Source: Acidobacteria bacterium Ga0077522
GTDB taxonomy: Bacteria > Acidobacteriota > Vicinamibacteria > Vicinamibacterales > Vicinamibacteraceae
NCBI GenBank assembly: GCA_001464065.1
Contig: LNDN01000040.1
Span: 1 to 62,514 of the forward strand
DNA length: 62,514 nucleotides
Direction: 5' to 3'
Position numbers and translations under genes: made by a program. Position 1 is the first letter of the stretch. Every line of letters begins with the position of its first letter. Shown here piece after piece: positions 41,414 through 50,122 of the stretch. The notes under the pieces were generated by a model. The model worked only from the letters and a program-made list of their open reading frames with translations, was not told the origin of the DNA and made no database searches.

Positions 41414-43051
41414 ATGCGATACCCACTGCTCGCCGCGGCCCTTGCTCTGCTCCTGGCGCCTTCGGCCACGGCCCAACCCGCCCCGCAGTCCTTCGACGTG
41501 GTCGTCTACGGCGGCACGGCCGGCGGCGTCGTCACCGCCATTGCGGCGGCGCGGGAGGGCGCCAGCGTGGCGCTGCTCGAGCCGCGCGACCACCTCGGCG
41601 GCATGGTGTCGGGCGGGCTCGGATGGACCGACTTCGGCAAGAAGGAGGTCATCGGCGGCTACGCCCTCGAGTTCTACGAGCGCGCCGGGCGCAAGTACGG
41701 CGTGCCGGTGCAGTGGTATCTCGAGTCGCACGTGGCCGAGGCCATCTTCAAGGAGTGGGTGGCCGAGGCTGGCGTGCGCGTGTTCTATCGCCATCGGCTG
41801 GTCGAGAAGACCGGTGTGTCGAAGGACGGCACCCGCGTCACCGAGATCCGGACGGAGAACGGCGCGGCCTTCCGCGGCAAGGTCTTCGCGGACGCCAGCT
41901 ACGAGGGCGACCTGATGGCGCAGGCAGGCGTGACCTACACGTTCGGTCGCGAGGGCACTGCCCAGTACGGCGAGTCGCTGGCCGGCATCCGCGATCGCAC
42001 GCCCCTGCATCAGTTCCAGGTGTCGGTCCCTGCGCGCGATGCGGCCGGGCGACTGCTGCCCGAGATCTCCGGCGAGCCGAAGGGGCCGTCGGGGGCGGCG
42101 GACACCAAACTGCAGGCGTACAACTTCCGCGTCTGCATGACCGAGCGCGAGGACAACCGCGTCCCGTTGCCGAAGCCCGCCGGCTACGACCCGGGACGAT
42201 TCGCCCTGCTGGCGAAGATGCTCGCGGCCATGGACGTCATCAAGCGGAAGGCGGCGGCCGACGCCGCCGGCCCCGAACGGCGTGGCGACCCGCGCACCCG
42301 TCTCACGCAGCCGTGGTCGCTGTGGGACGTGATGAAGCCGGACCCGATTCCCAACGGCAAGACCGACACCAACAACAACGGCGCGTTCTCGACCGACTAC
42401 ATCGGCGGCAACTACGACTACGCCGACGGCGACTATGCGACACGGGCCCGCATCTGGCAGGCCCATGTCGACTACGTGCAGGGCTTCCTGTACTTCCTCC
42501 AGCACGACCCGCAGGTGCCCGCCGCCCTGCACGCCGCGATGGCGCCCTGGGGGCTGTGCAAGGACGAGTTCACCGACACGGCGCACTGGCCGCACCAGCT
42601 CTACGTCCGCGAGTCGCGCCGCATGGTCGGGGAGTACGTCGTGTCGCAGAAGGACATCCAGACCGACCTCACCAAGCCCGATCCCATCGGCATGGGCTCC
42701 TACAACAGCGACTCGCACAACATCCAGCGCATCGTCAATGCGGAGGGCTTCGCCGAGAACGAAGGCGACATGCAGGTGTCGGTGACGCCCTACCAGATTC
42801 CGTACCGCGTCATGCTGCCCAGGCGGGCCGACACGACCAACCTGCTCGTGCCCGTGGCCTTCTCGGCCTCACACGTCGCGTACTCGACGCTCCGCATGGA
42901 ACCGCAGTACATGATCATCGGGCAGGCGGCCGGGGTGGCCGCGACGATGGCGATCGAGGGCAACATCCCCGTGCAGGCCGTGTCGCCTGCCGCCCTCAAG
43001 GCCAAGCTCCTCCGTCAGCGCGCCGTCTTCGAGTGGGTCAGGCCGCAGTAG
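41414..43051 (+). CDS. Secreted FAD-dependent oxidoreductase (FAD_oxidored / xanthan-lyase-associated type)
   Basis: 545 residues; signal peptide 1-20 (LLAAALALLLAPSATAQ). The FAD Rossmann site is DVVVYGGTAGGVVTAIAAAR followed by LLEPRDHLGGMVSGGLGWTD. The C-terminal FAD segment reads EPQYMIIGQAAGVAATMAIE, and VTPYQIPYRVMLPRRADTTN is a block shared by this family, whose members are common in saccharolytic bacteria but poorly characterised. GGAG lies nine bases before the ATG. It follows the esterase closely and a REP-like repeat follows it. Confidence 0.85.
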   Translation: MRYPLLAAALALLLAPSATAQPAPQSFDVVVYGGTAGGVVTAIAAAREGASVALLEPRDHLGGMVSGGLGWTDFGKKEVIGGYALEFYERAGRKYGVPVQWYLESHVAEAIFKEWVAEAGVRVFYRHRLVEKTGVSKDGTRVTEIRTENGAAFRGKVFADASYEGDLMAQAGVTYTFGREGTAQYGESLAGIRDRTPLHQFQVSVPARDAAGRLLPEISGEPKGPSGAADTKLQAYNFRVCMTEREDNRVPLPKPAGYDPGRFALLAKMLAAMDVIKRKAAADAAGPERRGDPRTRLTQPWSLWDVMKPDPIPNGKTDTNNNGAFSTDYIGGNYDYADGDYATRARIWQAHVDYVQGFLYFLQHDPQVPAALHAAMAPWGLCKDEFTDTAHWPHQLYVRESRRMVGEYVVSQKDIQTDLTKPDPIGMGSYNSDSHNIQRIVNAEGFAENEGDMQVSVTPYQIPYRVMLPRRADTTNLLVPVAFSASHVAYSTLRMEPQYMIIGQAAGVAATMAIEGNIPVQAVSPAALKAKLLRQRAVFEWVRPQ

Positions 43052-43053
43052 TG

Positions 43054-43120
43054 GCACGGCCCGCTCGGCGAGCGGGCCCTCCCCCAGCTCGGCGAGCGGC
43101 CTCTCCGAGGCGGGTTGTGC
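43054..43120. repeat. REP-like palindrome with GGCCCGCTC/GAGCGGGCC stem
   Basis: GGCCCGCTC (43058-43066) pairs with GAGCGGGCC (43070-43078), then GCTCGGCGAGC (43087-43097) and GCCTC/GAGGC hairpins follow, and outer GGCAC and GTGCC flank the whole. The first stem is identical to one arm of the element at 60852-60928, so both belong to one family. Confidence 0.65.
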
Positions 43121-43183
43121 CGGCCATGCGCGTGTCATATGCTCGGCTCCAGTGCCTTTTCAAACCCGAGGTCACCGGTGACC

Positions 43184-44176
43184 ATGCGCGTGGGCTTCAC
43201 CGGGGGTGGCAACATCACCGACACACACATCAGGGCGGTGCAGGGCGTCGCAGGCCTGCAGGCCGTCGGTGTCTGCGGCCCCAATGCCGCCAAGGTCGGC
43301 GCCCTCGCGGCTCGCGAGGGGCTCATCAGTGCCCCCTCGCTCTCCTCGCTCCTCGACGGCACACCCTCCGGTGTGCATGCCGATGAGATCGCGCTCGCCG
43401 CAGCGCGGGGGTGTCATGTGCTGTGCGAGAAACCGCTCGACGTGACGCTCCAGCGCGTCGACACCGCCATCGAGGCGGTCGAGCGCGCGGGCGTATTGCT
43501 CGGCATCTTCTTCCAGGATCGCTGTACCCCGGCGTTTCTCGAGGCCCGCGACGCGATCGCGGCCGGGCGCCTCGGCCGTGTGCTGCTGGTGGATGCCCGG
43601 GTGAAGTGGTATCGGGCGCCCGAGTACTACCAGACCGCCGCCTGGCGTGGCACGGCCGGGCTCGACGGTGGGGGGGCGCTGATGAATCAGGGGATCCACA
43701 CGGTGGATCTGCTGCTGTATCTGCTGGGCGACGTCACCGAGGTGCAGGCGCGCGCCGCCACGGCCCTGCATGCGATCGCCGTCGAAGACACCCTCGTGGC
43801 CTCGCTCGTGTTCGCGTCGGGCGCGCTCGGCTCGTTCCAGGCCACGACGGCCGCGTGGCCCGGCTATCCGCGGCGTGTGGAGATCACCGGCACGGAGGGC
43901 ACGCTGGTGATCGAGCACGATCGCATTGCCGGCTGGGATCTCAGGAGTGGCCACGTCGACGGCACCACGTTGACCAGCGCCACCAAGAGCGCCTCGACGG
44001 CAGTGGTGGCCGACGCCACGCCGCACCGCCGCGTCGTCGAGGACTTCGTCGCCGCCCTGCGGGACCGGCGCCGACCGGCCTGTGACGGGCGCGAAGGCCG
44101 CCGCAGCATCGCCCTGGCCGAGGCGCTGTACGAATCGGCCCGCAGCGGGGCCCTGACACGCATCGCCACGGCGTGA
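43184..44176 (+). CDS. Gfo/Idh/MocA-family oxidoreductase
   Basis: NAD(P)-dependent sugar or inositol-type dehydrogenase; 330 residues. The Rossmann start is MRVGFTGGGNITDTHIRAVQ and the catalytic lysine is in HVLCEKPLDVTLQR; the C-terminal domain has GGGALMNQGIHTVDLLLYLL with the usual H-x-x-D. The stretch SLSSLLDGTPSGVHA lacks 8-10 residues (the strand usually written DPDVDAVVIA) between helix and P-loop; either a family variant or an in-frame deletion. It sits upstream of the subunit-3/GMC genes on the same strand. Confidence 0.88.
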   Translation: MRVGFTGGGNITDTHIRAVQGVAGLQAVGVCGPNAAKVGALAAREGLISAPSLSSLLDGTPSGVHADEIALAAARGCHVLCEKPLDVTLQRVDTAIEAVERAGVLLGIFFQDRCTPAFLEARDAIAAGRLGRVLLVDARVKWYRAPEYYQTAAWRGTAGLDGGGALMNQGIHTVDLLLYLLGDVTEVQARAATALHAIAVEDTLVASLVFASGALGSFQATTAAWPGYPRRVEITGTEGTLVIEHDRIAGWDLRSGHVDGTTLTSATKSASTAVVADATPHRRVVEDFVAALRDRRRPACDGREGRRSIALAEALYESARSGALTRIATA

Positions 44177-44201
44177 TGCGCGGCACAGAGTGGAGAACGA
44201 G

Positions 44202-44840
44202 ATGAGCAAGACGATTGACATGGCCGCACCCGGCGCGATGAGCCGCCGCTCGATGCTCAAGGCCATCGGCACCGGCGTGAGCACCATGGCGCTGTTGCCC
44301 CTGATCTCCGAGGAGGGGGCGCTCGCCTTCGAGGCCATCCAGCGCACCAACGCCGCGCCGAAGCTGAAGGCGCTGACCGCGGCGCAGTACGCCACCGTCG
44401 ATGCCTTCACCGACGCCATCATCCCGACCGACGCCGTGTCGCCTGGCGCCAGGGCCGCGCGCGTGGCCGACTACATCGACCTCCTGCTGTCGGAGTCGGA
44501 CGCGCCGCTGCGCAATACGTGGACACAGGGGCTGGCCGCGCTCGACGAGGCCGCGTCGGCGAAGTTCACGGTGCCGTTCGTCAAGCTGACGCCGGCCCAG
44601 GTGACCGAGTTCCTCACCGAGATCAGCGCCAACGAGGCCCAGCCGAAGACGCCGGTCGAGCAGTTCTTCAAGGTCACCAAGGACGCCACCATCCGCGGGT
44701 ACTACACGTCCGAGATCGGCATCCACAAGGACCTGCAGTACAAGGGCAACCAGTACCTGCCGGAGTTCATCGGCTGCCATACCGAAGACGGCAAGGACTG
44801 CCCCCACTGCGGCCAGAAGGCCCAGCCGAAGGCCGAGTGA
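44202..44840 (+). CDS. Gluconate 2-dehydrogenase subunit 3 family protein (Tat-exported small subunit)
   Basis: 212 residues with a twin-arginine signal (SRRSMLKAIGTGVSTMALLP, 14-33). The conserved part FTDAIIPTDAVSPGARAARV and VADYIDLLLSESDAP identifies the family, whose members act as hitch-hiker small subunits that carry a GMC flavoprotein across the membrane. The C-terminus has an unusual cysteine cluster (CHTEDGKDCPHC). The stop overlaps the ATG of the first GMC gene (TGATG), which supports a complex. Confidence 0.92.
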   Translation: MSKTIDMAAPGAMSRRSMLKAIGTGVSTMALLPLISEEGALAFEAIQRTNAAPKLKALTAAQYATVDAFTDAIIPTDAVSPGARAARVADYIDLLLSESDAPLRNTWTQGLAALDEAASAKFTVPFVKLTPAQVTEFLTEISANEAQPKTPVEQFFKVTKDATIRGYYTSEIGIHKDLQYKGNQYLPEFIGCHTEDGKDCPHCGQKAQPKAE

Positions 44841-46612
44841 TGCAGGCGGCGCAACCCACGGCCCCGCTGACCCCCGGCAAGGAGCGCTACGACGCCATCG
44901 TCGTCGGATCGGGCGCGGCCGGTGGCATGGCGGCCTTCCAGTTGGCCATGGCCGGCGTGAAGGTCCTGCTGCTCGAGGCCGGGCGGATGCTCGACCCGCA
45001 GAAGGAATACAAGACGATGGAGTGGCCGTACAAGGACATGCGCCGTCACCGGTTGCCGGTGGGGGAGTTCGCGCTGTCGGCCGCCGAGTACCGCACGCTC
45101 GATCGTCCGTACGGGCTCACGCCCGAGATGCAGAAGTACAAGAAGGTGATGGCCTACTCGGGTAATCACTTCACGAAGGACTGGATCGCCGACGAGAAGG
45201 AGAACCCCATCACGGGGACGCCCTATGCGTGGGTGCGGGCGCGCGTGCTCGGCGGCAAGACCAACCTCTGGGGCCGCGTGTCCCTGCGCTTCTCCGAGCT
45301 CGACCTCAAGGCGAAGAGCCACGACGGCTTCGGCGAGGACTGGCCGATCGGGTACGCCGACATCTCGCCGTACTACGACAAGGTCGACACGCTGCTCGGG
45401 ATCTCGGGCAGCCGGGAGAACATCCCGCATCTGCCCGACGGCATCTTCCAGCGTCCGCTCAAGCTGAATTGCGGGGAGGTGCAGGTGCAGCGCGCCATTG
45501 CGAAGATGGGGCGCAGGCTGATCCCCGGACGCGCCGGTGTGACCACCGACGGCGTGCTGAACAACAAGTACCGCGCCCGCTGCATGGGCCGCGGGCGCTG
45601 TGGCCGCGGCTGCGACCTCAACGCGGCCTTCCACTCGCCGGCGGCGCTGATCTTCCCGGCCCGCGACAGCGGCAACCTCACGGTGCGTCCCGACTCGGTC
45701 GTCTCCGAAGTGCTGATCGACGACCGGACCAACAAGGCCACCGGCGTGCGCGTCATCGACAAGGTGACGAAGGAGACGATGGAGTTCTCCGGCCGCCTGG
45801 TCATCCTGGCGGCCTCGTGCCTCGAGTCGACCCGCCTGCTGCTCAACAGCAGGTCGGCCAGCCGTCCCAACGGTGCGGCGAACTCGTCGGGCGTGGTCGG
45901 CCACTACTTCTGCGAGCACGTCATGGGGCCGGGCGCGAGCGGCACGCTGCCGTCACGCAAGGGCACGCTGCCGACCAACGACGATGGCCGGCCGCAGAGC
46001 TCCTACATCGTGCGGTTCCGCAACGTCACCGACAGGCATCCCGACTTCATCCGCGGCTACGGCTTCCAGGGGGCGAGTGGGGCGGCCGAGTATCCGGCCA
46101 ACGCCGCCGAGACCCCGGGCTTCGGCGCCTCGTTCAAGCAGGCGGTGCGCGAGGGTTATCCGGCGCGCGTCAACTACGGCGGTTTCGGCGAAGTGCTGGC
46201 CCGCAAGGAGAATCGCGTCTTCCTCGACCCCGACGTCAAGGACGCCTGGGGGATCCCGGCGCTGCGGTTCGACTACACGTTCGGCGACAACGAGAAGAAG
46301 ATGGCGGCCGACATGGCCGACACGGCCGAAGAGATGCTCCGTGCCGCCGGCGCCACCGACATCGTCGTACGACGCAACGTCCTCACGGAGGGCTGGTCCA
46401 TCCACGAGATGGGCACGGCGCGGATGGGCGACGACCCGAAGACGTCGGTCACCAACTCGTTCGGCCAGACGCACGACATCCGGAACCTCTTCGTCGTCGA
46501 CGGCAGCATCTTCGTCTCGGCGAGCTGTCAGAACCCGACGTGGATGATCATGGCGCTCTGCTGGCGCGCCATGGACTACGTCAAGGACGAAATGAAGCGC
46601 GGCAATCTCTAG
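44840..46612 (+). CDS. GMC oxidoreductase, probable FAD/iron-sulfur dehydrogenase subunit
   Basis: 590 residues. FAD site DAIVVGSGAAGGMAAFQLAM (18-37); GKTNLWGRVSLRF is the flavin-contact block. Three cysteines, C248, C254 and C258 (RCMGRGRCGRGCDL), have the spacing of the 3Fe-4S ligands in FAD-dependent glucose dehydrogenase. The C-terminal catalytic His is in GWSIHEMGTARMG and the second residue in SCQNPTWMIMALCWRAMDY. No signal peptide: export should rely on the coupled subunit 3. The electron acceptor (a cytochrome c) is not adjacent. Substrate is unknown, probably a sugar or sugar acid. Confidence 0.9.
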   Translation: MQAAQPTAPLTPGKERYDAIVVGSGAAGGMAAFQLAMAGVKVLLLEAGRMLDPQKEYKTMEWPYKDMRRHRLPVGEFALSAAEYRTLDRPYGLTPEMQKYKKVMAYSGNHFTKDWIADEKENPITGTPYAWVRARVLGGKTNLWGRVSLRFSELDLKAKSHDGFGEDWPIGYADISPYYDKVDTLLGISGSRENIPHLPDGIFQRPLKLNCGEVQVQRAIAKMGRRLIPGRAGVTTDGVLNNKYRARCMGRGRCGRGCDLNAAFHSPAALIFPARDSGNLTVRPDSVVSEVLIDDRTNKATGVRVIDKVTKETMEFSGRLVILAASCLESTRLLLNSRSASRPNGAANSSGVVGHYFCEHVMGPGASGTLPSRKGTLPTNDDGRPQSSYIVRFRNVTDRHPDFIRGYGFQGASGAAEYPANAAETPGFGASFKQAVREGYPARVNYGGFGEVLARKENRVFLDPDVKDAWGIPALRFDYTFGDNEKKMAADMADTAEEMLRAAGATDIVVRRNVLTEGWSIHEMGTARMGDDPKTSVTNSFGQTHDIRNLFVVDGSIFVSASCQNPTWMIMALCWRAMDYVKDEMKRGNL

Positions 46613-46629
46613 GGCCGCGCCCCCCTCCC

Positions 46630-48480
46630 ATGCAAGCCAATCGCACGACCCCTGCCCGTCCGCAGCCCGACCTGTCACTGGACATCGATCTCTCGGCCGT
46701 GCTGGCCGAATCGCAGGCGATGTCGAAGAAGATCACGCCCGACGCCGGGCCGTGGGACGTCATCGTCGTCGGGTCCGGCGCGGCCGGCGGCATGGCGGCG
46801 TTCCAGCTCGCGACCTCGGGCATCAAGGTGCTGGTGCTCGAAGCCGGCCGGATGCTCGATGGGCAGAAGGAATACCGGACGATGGAGTGGCCGTATCAGT
46901 CGCTCCGCCGTCAGCGCATGCCACCGGACATGCGTGGGCTGAACGTCGCCGAGTACAACTTCGTCGACCGGCCGTACGGCACGCACCCGCAGTTCGAGAA
47001 GTATCGGAAGCTGACCAGTTACGCCGGCAACTCGTTCACCCGCAACTGGGTGGTCAACGAGAACGAGAACCCGACCACCGGCACGCCGTATGCGTGGGTC
47101 CGAGCGCGCATCCTCGGCGGCAAGACCAACTTCTGGGGCCGCGGGGCCCTGCGTTACGGACCCTACGAGTTCAAGGCCAGGAGCCACGACGGCTACGACG
47201 CCGACTGGCCGATCGGGTACGAGGACGTCAAGGGCTACTACGACAAGGTCGACGTGCTGCTTGGCTGCTCGGGAACGACCGAGGGCCTCGATCAGGTGCC
47301 GGACGGCGTGTTCCAGACCCCGTCGAAGTTGAACTGCACCGAGACGGTCTTCCGTGCCGGCATCGCCAAGATGGGGCGCAGGCTCATCCCGGGCCGGGCC
47401 GGCGTGACCACCGATGGTCTGCTGAACAACAAGTACCGCCAGCGCTGCATGCGCCGTGGTCGCTGCGGGCGCGGCTGCGACCTCAACGCCTCGTTCCACT
47501 CGCCGGCGGCGCTGATCGCGCCGGCGCGCGACACGGGGAACCTGACGGTGCGGCCGTACTCGGTCGTGCGCGAGGTGCTGCTCGACGAAGGCACCAACAA
47601 GGCGCGCGGCGTGCGGGTGGTCGATTCCCTGACGAAGGAGGTCATGGATTTCACCGCCCGCGTCGTCGTGCTCGGCGCCGGCACGCTCGACACCACCCGG
47701 ATCCTGCTCAACTCGAAGTCGGGCCGCTATCCCCACGGGCTGGGCAACACCAACGACGTGCTCGGCCGCTACCTGAGCGAACACATCATGGGCGTGCGCG
47801 GCAGCGGGTTCATCCCGCAGCGCATCGGCAAGACGCCGACCGTCGACGACGCGCGGCCGGTGGGGCCGTACATTCCGCGCTTCCGCAACATCGGGCAGGA
47901 CAAGAACCCGAACTTCCTGCGCGGCTATCACTTCCAGGGCGGCGGCGGCGCCGGTGAGTATCCCAGCCACGCGCACGGCACCCCCGGGTTCGGCAGCGCG
48001 TTCAAGAGTTCGGTGCGCAAGTACTACCCGGCTCCGATCGCCTTCGGCGGGTTCGGCGAGGTGCTGCCGCGCTGGGAGAACCGCGTGCTGCTGGATCCGG
48101 AGGTGACCGACGCCTGGGGCATCCCGGTGCTGAAGTTCGACTACCGGTTCGGCGACAACGAGAAGAAGATGGTGGCCGACATGGCCGACTCGATCGAGGA
48201 GATGTTCCGCGCCGTGGGCGCCGAGGACATCCAGGTCGGCAAGGAGCCGTTGCCCGAGGGGTGGTCGATCCACGAGGTCGGCACGGCCAGGATGGGCACC
48301 GACCCGAAGACGTCCTACTCGGACAGCTGGTGCCGACCGCACGGCATCGCCAACGTGTTCCTGGCCGATGCCAGTCCGTATGTCTCCGGCGGGACGCAGA
48401 ACACCACGTGGACCATCCTCGCCATGTGCTGGCGGACGATGGACTTCGTGAAGGAGCAGATGCGGGCGGGGAACCTGTAA
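46630..48480 (+). CDS. GMC oxidoreductase, second copy
   Basis: 616 residues, clearly a tandem duplicate of the preceding gene. It keeps the FAD site DVIVVGSGAAGGMAAFQLAT, the block GKTNFWGRGALRYG, the three-cysteine motif RCMRRGRCGRGCDL (near 273, 279 and 283) and the catalytic GWSIHEVGTARMG. An extra N-terminal 25 residues (to about 35) lack a signal. Differences in the loop after DRPYG and in the C-terminal HGIANVFLADASPYVSGGTQ suggest a different substrate. It starts 17 bases after the first copy; it probably shares subunit 3. Confidence 0.9.
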   Translation: MQANRTTPARPQPDLSLDIDLSAVLAESQAMSKKITPDAGPWDVIVVGSGAAGGMAAFQLATSGIKVLVLEAGRMLDGQKEYRTMEWPYQSLRRQRMPPDMRGLNVAEYNFVDRPYGTHPQFEKYRKLTSYAGNSFTRNWVVNENENPTTGTPYAWVRARILGGKTNFWGRGALRYGPYEFKARSHDGYDADWPIGYEDVKGYYDKVDVLLGCSGTTEGLDQVPDGVFQTPSKLNCTETVFRAGIAKMGRRLIPGRAGVTTDGLLNNKYRQRCMRRGRCGRGCDLNASFHSPAALIAPARDTGNLTVRPYSVVREVLLDEGTNKARGVRVVDSLTKEVMDFTARVVVLGAGTLDTTRILLNSKSGRYPHGLGNTNDVLGRYLSEHIMGVRGSGFIPQRIGKTPTVDDARPVGPYIPRFRNIGQDKNPNFLRGYHFQGGGGAGEYPSHAHGTPGFGSAFKSSVRKYYPAPIAFGGFGEVLPRWENRVLLDPEVTDAWGIPVLKFDYRFGDNEKKMVADMADSIEEMFRAVGAEDIQVGKEPLPEGWSIHEVGTARMGTDPKTSYSDSWCRPHGIANVFLADASPYVSGGTQNTTWTILAMCWRTMDFVKEQMRAGNL

Positions 48481-48568
48481 TTTCAGAATTGCAAAATTCC
48501 AGAATTTCATCACCATGGTCACGGCTTCGAGCTGCCACGGTGGCTCTGTGCCCTCCTGAAATTCTGAA
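48481..48568. repeat. Palindromic element (TTCAGAATT arms) between GMC and Gfo/Idh genes
   Basis: TTCAGAATTGCA (48482-48493) and TGAAATTCTGAA (48557-48568) match at 11 of 12 as inverted arms, with another AGAATTTCA at 48500. An inner CACCATGG/CCACGGTG pair (one mismatch) gives a cruciform-like core. Here both flanking genes point the same way, so it is not only a convergent-gene terminator. Confidence 0.6.
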
Positions 48569-48599
48569 CGTGTGAAATCGCGCAATCGGGGAGATGCCT

Positions 48600-49763
48600 G
48601 TGAAGCGAATCGGGATGGGATTGGTCGGGGCGGGGTTCATCGGGCCGCATCACCTCGAGGCGGTGCGACGGCTTGGGTTCGTCGACGTGGTGGCGATTGC
48701 CGACTTCAACGATGAACTGGCTCGACAGAAGGCCGAGGCCCTCGGCGTGCCGAAGTCGTACGGGAGCTACCAGGCGTTGCTCGCCGATCCCGACATCCAC
48801 GTGGTTCACAACGCCACGCCGAACTTCATGCACCACCCGGTGAGCATGGCAGCCATCGCGGCCGGCAAGCACATCGTCTCGGACAAGCCGCTGGCGATGA
48901 CCTCGGCGCAGGCCCGGGAACTGCTCGACGCCGCGACGGCCAAGGGCGTGGTCCACGCCGTGACGTTCAACTATCGCGGCAATCCCCTCGTGCAGCAGGC
49001 GCGGGTGATGATCGCGAAGGGCGAGATCGGGCCGCCGCGCTTCATCCACGGGCAGTATCTCCAGGACTGGTTGCTGTACGACACCGACTACAGCTGGCGG
49101 CTCGAGCCGGACAAGGGCGGCGAGTCGTCGGCGATGGGCGACATCGGCTCGCACTGGTGCGACCTCGCCCAGCACGTCTCCGGCTTGCGGATCACGCACG
49201 TCCTGTCGGACCTGACGACGGTCATCCCGGTGCGCAAGAAGCCGTCAGGAGCGCGCATCGCCTTTGCCAAGGGCAGCGACGACGACCAGTACGAACCAAT
49301 CGACATCAAGGTCGAGGACCTGTGCTCAGTGCTGGTGCGGTTCGAGAACGGCGCCAAGGGGGCGTTCACGGTCGGGCAGATCTGCGCCGGCCACAAGAAC
49401 GACCTCGTGTTGGAAGTCAACGGCGGCGCCGCCTCGCTGCGCTGGCACCAGGAGCAGCAGAACGAGCTCTGGATCGGCCACCGCAGCCAGGGCAACGTCA
49501 TCCTGCAGAAAGACCCGTCGCTGATGGATCCGGAGGTCGCCGGCCTCGCCAAGCTGCCGGGCGGCCATCAGGAAGCGTGGCCTGACGCGTTCCGCAACAT
49601 CCTGCGCGCGGTCTATGAACACATCGCCGAGGGCAAGGCGATGAAGGATCGCGTGCCGATGATGTCGTCGTTCGAAGATGGCTGGCGCGCCAACGCGATC
49701 ATCGATGCCGTGCTCGCCAGTCACCGCAACGGCAACGTCTGGACCGAGGTCGCGTCGCTGTAG
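48600..49763 (+). CDS. Gfo/Idh/MocA-family oxidoreductase
   Basis: About 387 residues. Rossmann start KRIGMGLVGAGFIGPHHLEA, catalytic lysine in HIVSDKPLAMTSAQ, and a C-terminal domain with SAMGDIGSHWCDLAQHVSGL (H-x-x-D) and VEDLCSVLVRFENGAKGAFT. GGGGAG touches the ATG at 48594 but is six bases from the in-frame GTG at 48600, so GTG is preferred. It probably acts on a sugar oxidised or released by the neighbouring enzymes; the substrate is unknown. A long hairpin (49802-49842) follows its stop. Confidence 0.92.
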   Translation: MKRIGMGLVGAGFIGPHHLEAVRRLGFVDVVAIADFNDELARQKAEALGVPKSYGSYQALLADPDIHVVHNATPNFMHHPVSMAAIAAGKHIVSDKPLAMTSAQARELLDAATAKGVVHAVTFNYRGNPLVQQARVMIAKGEIGPPRFIHGQYLQDWLLYDTDYSWRLEPDKGGESSAMGDIGSHWCDLAQHVSGLRITHVLSDLTTVIPVRKKPSGARIAFAKGSDDDQYEPIDIKVEDLCSVLVRFENGAKGAFTVGQICAGHKNDLVLEVNGGAASLRWHQEQQNELWIGHRSQGNVILQKDPSLMDPEVAGLAKLPGGHQEAWPDAFRNILRAVYEHIAEGKAMKDRVPMMSSFEDGWRANAIIDAVLASHRNGNVWTEVASL

Positions 49764-49801
49764 ACCACAGGGTGAGCTGGCGCCACGCGCCTCGACTGGC
49801 A

Positions 49802-49842
49802 GCACGACGGCCCGGGAGGATGCCCCTCCCGGGCCGTCGTGC
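49802..49842. terminator. 18-bp perfect hairpin, end of the oxidoreductase operon
   Basis: GCACGACGGCCCGGGAGG and its exact complement flank a 5-base loop, 39 bases after the Gfo/Idh stop. No T-tract follows. The remaining 280 bases to the regulator gene (49843-50122) hold no gene but the operator and promoter listed next. Confidence 0.7.
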
Positions 49843-49944
49843 GTCTGCGGGCAGCGGCGCGTCGACGCCCGCGGGACGCCCCGGCCTGGTCCGAGTGTTC
49901 GTAATCTTGGGGTTTCTGTTCGGACTTTCGGATCGGTCGAATAT

Positions 49945-49955
49945 TGGTCAGACCA
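49945..49955. promoter_or_regulatory. TGGTC-A-GACCA operator, FadR/UxuR type
   Basis: A perfect 11-base palindrome in the AT-richer sequence AATATTGGTCAGACCACT, upstream of a FadR-subfamily regulator gene. It fits the TGGTnnnACCA pattern bound by ExuR/UxuR/LldR-type regulators, so the regulator probably binds here and controls itself. No second copy was seen before the 51052 gene. Confidence 0.6.
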
Positions 49956-50053
49956 CTGCGAATGTCTTGTCACGTCAGACGCACCGCCACGCGTGCAGCC
50001 ATGTCCCGCTGGGTCCACCTTCGCGGCCAGTCACCCTTTGTGCGACGGAGCAA

Positions 50054-50082
50054 TTGACACGCCCTGAGGCCGGTGGTAGCGT
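50054..50082 (+). promoter_or_regulatory. Sigma-70 promoter of the regulator gene
   Basis: TTGACA (50054-50059) and TAGCGT (50077-50082) are separated by 17 bases; the expected start is about 34 bases before the ATG at 50123. GGAG at eight bases before the ATG is the ribosome site. Confidence 0.6.
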
Positions 50083-50122
50083 CGCTGGCAAAGAAACAGC
50101 ACGTGTCATCCGGAGCACTGGT

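Noticed and set aside
45229-48480. A 1083-codon frame that seems to fuse both GMC genes
   Set aside because: Only the second half is the real frame of GMC copy 2; the first half is an off-frame reading of copy 1, whose own stop at 46612 is intact.
49764-50122. A small gene in the 359-base gap before the FadR-type regulator
   Set aside because: Open frames there are upstream extensions of the regulator frame without a ribosome site; the gap is better explained by a terminator hairpin, operator and promoter.
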